From: Eucommia ulmoides
Taxonomy: Eukaryota; Streptophyta; Magnoliopsida; Garryales; Eucommiaceae
Direction of reading: 5' to 3'
Length of the DNA stretch: 64,000 nucleotides
Assembly (NCBI GenBank): GCA_016647705.1
Contig: CM028339.1
Location: 25,087,803-25,151,802, forward strand
How positions within the stretch are numbered: the first letter of the stretch is position 1; each line of letters begins with the position of its first letter. A model generated the notes under the pieces. That model was not told the origin of the DNA. It did not search any database and was given only the letters and a program-made list of their open reading frames with translations. Both the position numbers and the translations under genes were made by a program. Of this stretch, positions 59,240 through 64,000 are shown one piece after another.

Positions 59240-59899
59240 GAGAAGGTCAGGTGTGAAAAACACTTTAGAAAGCCCTAAAACTAGGTCTGGCCACCAAAGC
59301 CCAGTCCAAATTGGACTGAGAAAAGGTAAAATTATAAAAAGAACCACAAAGGAAGGTTCTGGACAGACGGGTGTGTGAAATCATGGGCCCATCCGCCGCA
59401 GCACCAGATCGCGCCACATGACGAGGGGGTAGAGGCCAAGCCTTTTATTTTTTATTTTTTTATTTTCTCTCTCTCTTCTCTGCATGTGCTGATAAAGGGT
59501 GGCCCCTCTTTGACTTTCTCTCTTCTCTTCTCTCTCTCTCTGGTGCTGTGCAGGCGGCGGGTAGGCAGACCCCACGCCTTTTTTTTTTTCTTTCTTCTTT
59601 TTCTCTCTCACCGATCTCTCTCTCTCCTTCCTCTCTCTCTTTCTATCCTCTCACTCTCTCTCTCTCTCTCTCTCCGATTTGGACCCAAAAAAAAGGGGGT
59701 CCCACTCCCTTTGTTTTTCTCTTTTCATTTTACTCCTCTTATTTTCCATTCTTTTAAATTCAAACCTCATCTCTTTATTTTGATTTTCTCTTTATTTTTC
59801 TTTTTTCATATTTTCTGAAAAAAAAACAAAAAACAAAATAAGGTGAATTATAAAATAAAACATAAAACTTTACGGGGCGGTCAAAATGTCGTGTCTACA

Positions 59900-60400
59900 C
59901 CTACTGTTTATTGTTGAATCGTAAAGTATGTTGTGAAGTAAAATGTGTTTTTTTAGTGTATAATACATGTTTCTTGAATTATCTAATATATTTGAATACT
60001 TTTGGATCAATTTATTTGGTGATTGCCTATTCGGTTTGATTCTTTGAGGATGCGGTTCACTTTGTATGTCTATAGGACAAATACCATTCTGTATACCAAT
60101 TTTCTAGCTTAAGGTGTTTTTTTCTTTTTGTTTAAATGTGTTGTTTGTAGTTGGTAATAGATTGGGCTTCTGCGGATGCATAACTTATTTGGTAATTATA
60201 TTTTGATTATCTTGATTTGGAGGATTTAACTTTTGATTTTGAGGTTGTTAAATTTGTATTTCTTCTGTGTAGATTTGTCTATAATGAATTTTTTTTACCC
60301 TACAACGTCTCAACGTGAGAGTGTGTGGATGGTATTTATGTAGGTTAAGGTATTCACAAAATTGCATTTTGTTTTATTGTTCCTCAACTCTCTGATGTGT

Positions 60401-60446
<46 letters not shown>

Positions 60447-62700
60447 CCATTCAAATAAAAATCATAGCACTTGGATTTCCTAAACCATTATGTTATTTTC
60501 ACTTTGCAATACTCTTTTCATCTCTTGCTTCATGTAATATTTTCTTTCTTTCTTTTTATTTATTTATTGTCTCTGAGGACTTTTTTTATTTATTGTCTCT
60601 GAGGACTTTTTTTCAAACAATTTGTTCATTTATGTTCGGGAATTGATAGGGTATTGATATTGCATTCAAACATGGTTGCATACATAGAAAATTTTGTGGC
60701 CAATAAATGTCATGTTTAGATAGCGATGACGTGAAGATCCGTTAAGTATATTAGTTACGGACATACGTCCTTGAAGATATAGGTTCTTAGATATTGTTTA
60801 TGTTTCTTCACACAACTTCGATTTGGTGTAGTCTATCATTACATGACGTGAATACAAAACCGAGACGCTAGATAAAGGAAACTGAGACAGTGACAACATC
60901 ATATGAGCTGCATTGTTAGATGAACATGTGAAAGATTATACAATTATTTTTTTGTATTTTGTGGGATGGACAATTCAATAGACTTTTCTAATTTGGGCAA
61001 TATTAGGTTTGTTGAAATCCTATCAAATGATCTACACCATTAGATGATTCAATGAAACGTTATAATTCAATTTCTTAGCGGCAAATGATGCATTTTGAGT
61101 AAGAAATCATTCTTTTGAGTTTTTCATTTTCATTTGGCCAAAAAATATTCCTAGCAATGTTGTAATTTATATTTTTTTGTATGTGCTTTTTTGGATTCTA
61201 ATTTCTTCGTTGTGAGGTCAAAATCCAGTTTCATCATTTTATAATTAATATTTTTTTTATTTATGTTTTATGACTTCTAATTTTTATATTGAGTCTTGTT
61301 ACAAAAAGTTTAGGCTATTCGTGAAATAATCATTATTGATTTCTAATAAAAAAAAATATCAATTTGTTAAGAGTATCAAATGAAAATATCATAAAAATAT
61401 GTGAATAGTTAATAACTATTTTGTATTATGACAAACCAATCTCATATATCTTTATTAGAAATTATTTGTTTGAAAATTACATTTTGAAAGGATGAATCAT
61501 TATTGATTCAAATAAATTTTATTTTATTTTATTTTTGATTAAATCATGGGTCTAAAACCTAGTAAAATATTATATCTACAACGAAAGGCCCACGTACTTA
61601 ATTAAACATAAATTTAAAGAGAGGGATAACATTACCGCAATTGGTGGAGAATGCGGACCGACACGCTTTTTATGTTTCTTTTTTATTATTTGCAGAAAAT
61701 GTACACTTTAAACCCCTAGAGTTTTCAAATAGTCAGCCTTTAGTTTTTTAGCCCTCCAGTTTCTATTTAGCAGCAATCAAGTTCTATATGTGGTCAACAC
61801 GAGAGTAATTTCACTCACATTTGTGTTTTTCTGGTAATTTATGGAAATGACCTTTGAAATTTTGTCAATGATTCTAACTTGCAAATTTCCCGATCACTCC
61901 TTACAAAACTTAAAAAAAAAAAAACACTTAAGATATCGATGTGATATCAGTCAAATACCCTTCACCGTGAGAATAAGTTAGTAAGAACTTTAAGTGATAT
62001 TAGAATTGTGTTTTGACTTGTAAATTATTGTTTTTATAGAGTAGAACTTATCTCACCTCCTTTATTTTCGTCAAATCTTAACTGAACAACATTTTTAGAT
62101 ATACTCAATCTTCAACATTTAAATCAATTATTTAAATGTTTGGGTCTTATTTGATCATGTCAGATCTCCCATATATATGTCCAGGTGCACTTCTTTTTAT
62201 TGATGAAGATGGGCTTTACACATTTGAGTTAATCACATTACGTTTTCTTATATGGTTATTGGCTCACTCAAGTAAAGGCCATAACTGTTCACTTATTAAA
62301 TGCGTTAGCCGGGATTGTGAGAAAAACACCCACATATTACATAAGACATAAAAGACTAAAACGGAATGAGAATGACATTAATCTTATATTTTGTAGAATT
62401 TGTTTGTTATTTCAAATGCAATATATTTTGTAATATATAAAAAATGTAAATACAAAAATTAAAAAATTGTTGGAATTTTTTTTCTCAAATCATTAAAATA
62501 TATGTTTGAGAACAAAATAATAATTTGTATATTTTTTTCATAAAATTTGTTTTTTTATCTAATATTTTTAGGAATTATAAAATAAAATTGAGAAGAAATG
62601 CATAAATAATGGTCAGGATTTGAAATAGTCTATTTAGTGTAATAAATTACCAATTAAAAGCTTTAGAGGTTGAATTAAGATATTTAAAATAATAAGAACT
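59900..62700. other. AT-rich intergenic region upstream of the host gene
   Basis: No gene or element ends are recognised. An A-run of about 44 bases lies at 60402-60445. A 27-bp direct repeat (TTTATTGTCTCTGAGGACTT core) occurs at about 60565-60615. A 71-codon frame at 62136-62351 has no recognisable content. Confidence 0.45.
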
Positions 62701-62734
62701 AATATTACCGTACTTCAAACTTCAGGGTTCCAAG

Positions 62735-62897
62735 TGTATTCTCTCTCTTTACTTTATCTCAGCCCGTGATAGCCACTGCTGCTTGCTGCCACCCTCTCCA
62801 ATCGCCACATATTACATCCACCGACACACACACACACACAAGCTTCAGTCTCGCCTTATCTCCGCTAAATCAGAACACAAAGAAGGATTCTCCAGAA
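62735..62897 (+). promoter_or_regulatory. Leader region of the Ole e 1-like gene
   Basis: A pyrimidine-rich stretch TTCTCTCTCTTTACTTTATC (62739-62758) and a (CA)n run (62826-62840) precede the ATG. They resemble a plant transcription-start and 5' untranslated region. No convincing TATA box was placed. Confidence 0.4.
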
Positions 62898-63051
62898 ATG
62901 GCAATTCGATTGGTTTTGTGTTTTGCTCTGTTTGCGCTCCCCGCGCTTGTTAGCGCTCGCTATGTTGGTAACCCTTTGCTCGTGCGCGGCCGCGTCTACT
63001 GCGACACTTGCCGCTGCGGCTACGAGACCTCCGCCACCAAGTACCTCGCCG
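62898..63051 (+). CDS. Ole e 1 / LAT52-like secreted protein, exon 1 (partial gene)
   Basis: The ATG at 62898 has an AAATGG context. It opens a signal peptide (MAIRLVLCFALFALPALVSA, cleavage likely after SA), then RYVGNPLLVRGRVYCDTCRC and GYETSATKYLAG. The VxGxVYCDTCRxGxET block with paired cysteines is the hallmark of the Pollen Ole e 1 allergen/extensin family. These are small secreted cysteine-rich proteins; LAT52 acts in pollen-tube growth and hydration, and other members are expressed elsewhere. The exon ends CCG|GTAAAC after 51 codons plus one base, a phase-1 junction. About 100 residues of the usual 150-170 lie beyond. Tissue specificity cannot be read from this sequence. Confidence 0.88.
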
Positions 63052-64000
63052 GTAAACACATCCCCCACTCTCTCACTCACTTTATCATCTCAACATCATT
63101 TTTTTTTCCAAGTAGCTTTCGATTTTGATTGAGATTTTGTTAGGATCTGAATTCCTATGTTGCTACCATTGATGGATCATTACACTTCTGTTTAGCATTT
63201 GGCTTCTTCTTGAACATGTTAAATGATGAGTGAAATTAGTTAATCTGTGTGGGTGACGCGCTGTTTTCTGTTACCAATTGAATTTCGGATCTGAATCGAT
63301 GCTCATAATACTTGGATCTCTTGGACCAATTTGGCTTATATATCAGATCCTGCGCGCAGACTAGTATATTTCTTATTGATGTGTCTCATTTCGTAAAAGA
63401 AACAAAGGTAAGTTCATTCTGAAGTTCAACTTAAGGATTTTAGCTGAAGATAAAAAATAAAAAATAAAATGATTATCACTTTTATATTAGGAAGGATCTA
63501 TTTGCATCTCCATATTTTTTGATTGGGGTTAATTTTTTTATCTTGTAATCACACTATTATTTGGGATTAGGGTAATAGGTTTATGGTTTTTGTTAGGCTT
63601 TGGGAGTTGTATCTACATTCACTTAGGTTGAGTTTGAACAGAAGTGTGTGAAAAATGAATCCATTCAACATTTGAAGGATTTACTATTGGAGTCCGGCTC
63701 CACTTTTGTGCTTGACTTATGCCGTGCTAAATCAAGCTGTCGTTAAATGCCTTTCTTTGACACACACACACACACAAAAAAAAAAAATTGTTGTCAAGCA
63801 GGCGATGTAGGCCTTTACTATTCATCGGTGGTATATCTTAACGGAATGGGTGACTACAGTTAAGAAAGCAAATTGGACAAGTGCCATATGTTAAGGTGGT
63901 GTTTGGTTAGTGTTTTTGCTTTTCTATTTCTACTTTCAATAAACAGAGATGAAAATTCTATTTCCGTTTTAGAGTATTCCAGAAATATAAACATAATTGG
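63052..64000 (+). other. First intron of the Ole e 1-like gene, continues past the window
   Basis: Begins GTAAACAC and is T-rich throughout, as plant introns are. I find no second exon (expected to continue with a basic strand and a cysteine) before 64000, so the intron is at least 949 bases. An (AC)n(A)n tract lies at 63762-63787. The last 110 bases (GTGGTGTTTGGTTAGTG onward) resemble the end of a transposon insertion but cannot be judged here. Confidence 0.6.

Larger units (their letters stand above)
57470..59899 (+). mobile_element. Probable lone LTR, about 2.4 kb
   Basis: Starts TGTTGACGTGCCCCG and ends GTCGTGTCTACA. The ends are weakly inverted (TGTTGACGTG and TGTAGACACG). The phrases GGAGTCGCCACCTAG, GGGGGTTAGTTACGC and GGTGTTAGGCACCCC look like the long LTRs of plant Ty3/gypsy (Tat/Ogre-type) elements. 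A plant TATA box CTATTTATAG at 59230-59239 and a pyrimidine-rich leader support an LTR in plus orientation. No second copy, primer site or matching 5-bp flank (TTTCT versus CCTAC) is found. Confidence 0.6.

Noticed and set aside
59375-59818. 147-codon frame rich in Leu, Ser and Phe
   Set aside because: It is read through CT-rich microsatellite leader sequence (CTCTCT runs) and has no domain or plausible start context.
60402-60445. Poly-A tail of a LINE or SINE
   Set aside because: No upstream reverse transcriptase, Pol III boxes or flanking duplication was found; a simple A-run is enough.
62136-62351. 71-codon frame upstream of the host gene
   Set aside because: No recognisable domain, no splice or promoter context, and composition like the surrounding AT-rich DNA.
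62766-63128. Longer 120-codon version of the Ole e 1-like frame, starting at 62766 and reading through the intron
   Set aside because: The signal peptide begins at the ATG at 62898, and the frame past 63051 is intron sequence after a clear GTAAAC donor.

Overview
The window is plant nuclear DNA, probably from a dicot, and it is almost entirely transposable-element sequence. The evidence is AT-rich non-coding stretches, plant-type Ty3/gypsy and Ty1/copia retrotransposons with Met-tRNA-type primer sites, CACTA, Mutator-like, hAT-like and Helitron termini, GT-AG introns, and one genuine host gene at the right edge. No intact element-encoded protein is visible; every transposon frame carries stops, frameshifts or deletions.

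Layout. 1-3100: AT-rich spacer with a 142-bp tandem duplication and a cluster of GTGGATATCCAC-like motifs. 3152-5472: 3' half of a CACTA (En/Spm) element with a broken Transposase_24-type gene and a clear CACTA end. 5473-10023: spacer, a putative terminal-inverted-repeat element and one Helitron end. 10024-11715: Helitron remnant with a recognisable Rep fragment. 11798-21181: minus-strand Ty3/gypsy chromovirus (Tekay/Del-like) with one polyprotein frame broken only by stop codons and a truncated 5' LTR. 21184-23880: remnant of a second gypsy element (Tat-like): integrase end, about 115-bp tandem repeats and a decayed antisense frame. 24711-26512: Mutator-like element with a 10-bp target duplication.

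26613-42502 is a nest. A hAT-like element appears to hold Helitron A (26832-41351). Helitron A holds a non-autonomous LTR retrotransposon (27591-37639, duplication CAAAA) and a solo LTR (37774-39373, duplication ATAAG). Helitron B (32552-37034) sits inside the 3' LTR of that retrotransposon. The nesting order gives the relative ages of the insertions.

43025-47817: minus-strand copia element (Ale-like) with 180-bp LTRs and no visible gag. 47997-56055: plus-strand SIRE/Maximus-like copia derivative with 2.1-kb LTRs (duplication TATAC) that keeps gag-like and envelope-position frames but has no pol. 57470-59899: a probable lone LTR. 59900-62700: no gene seen. 62898-64000: first exon and part of the first intron of an Ole e 1/LAT52-like secreted-protein gene, the only ordinary gene, which continues past the window.

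The elements do not form a pathway. The window reads as a record of successive insertion, capture, recombination and point-mutational decay next to a gene. All family assignments come from reading motifs by eye; no database search was run.
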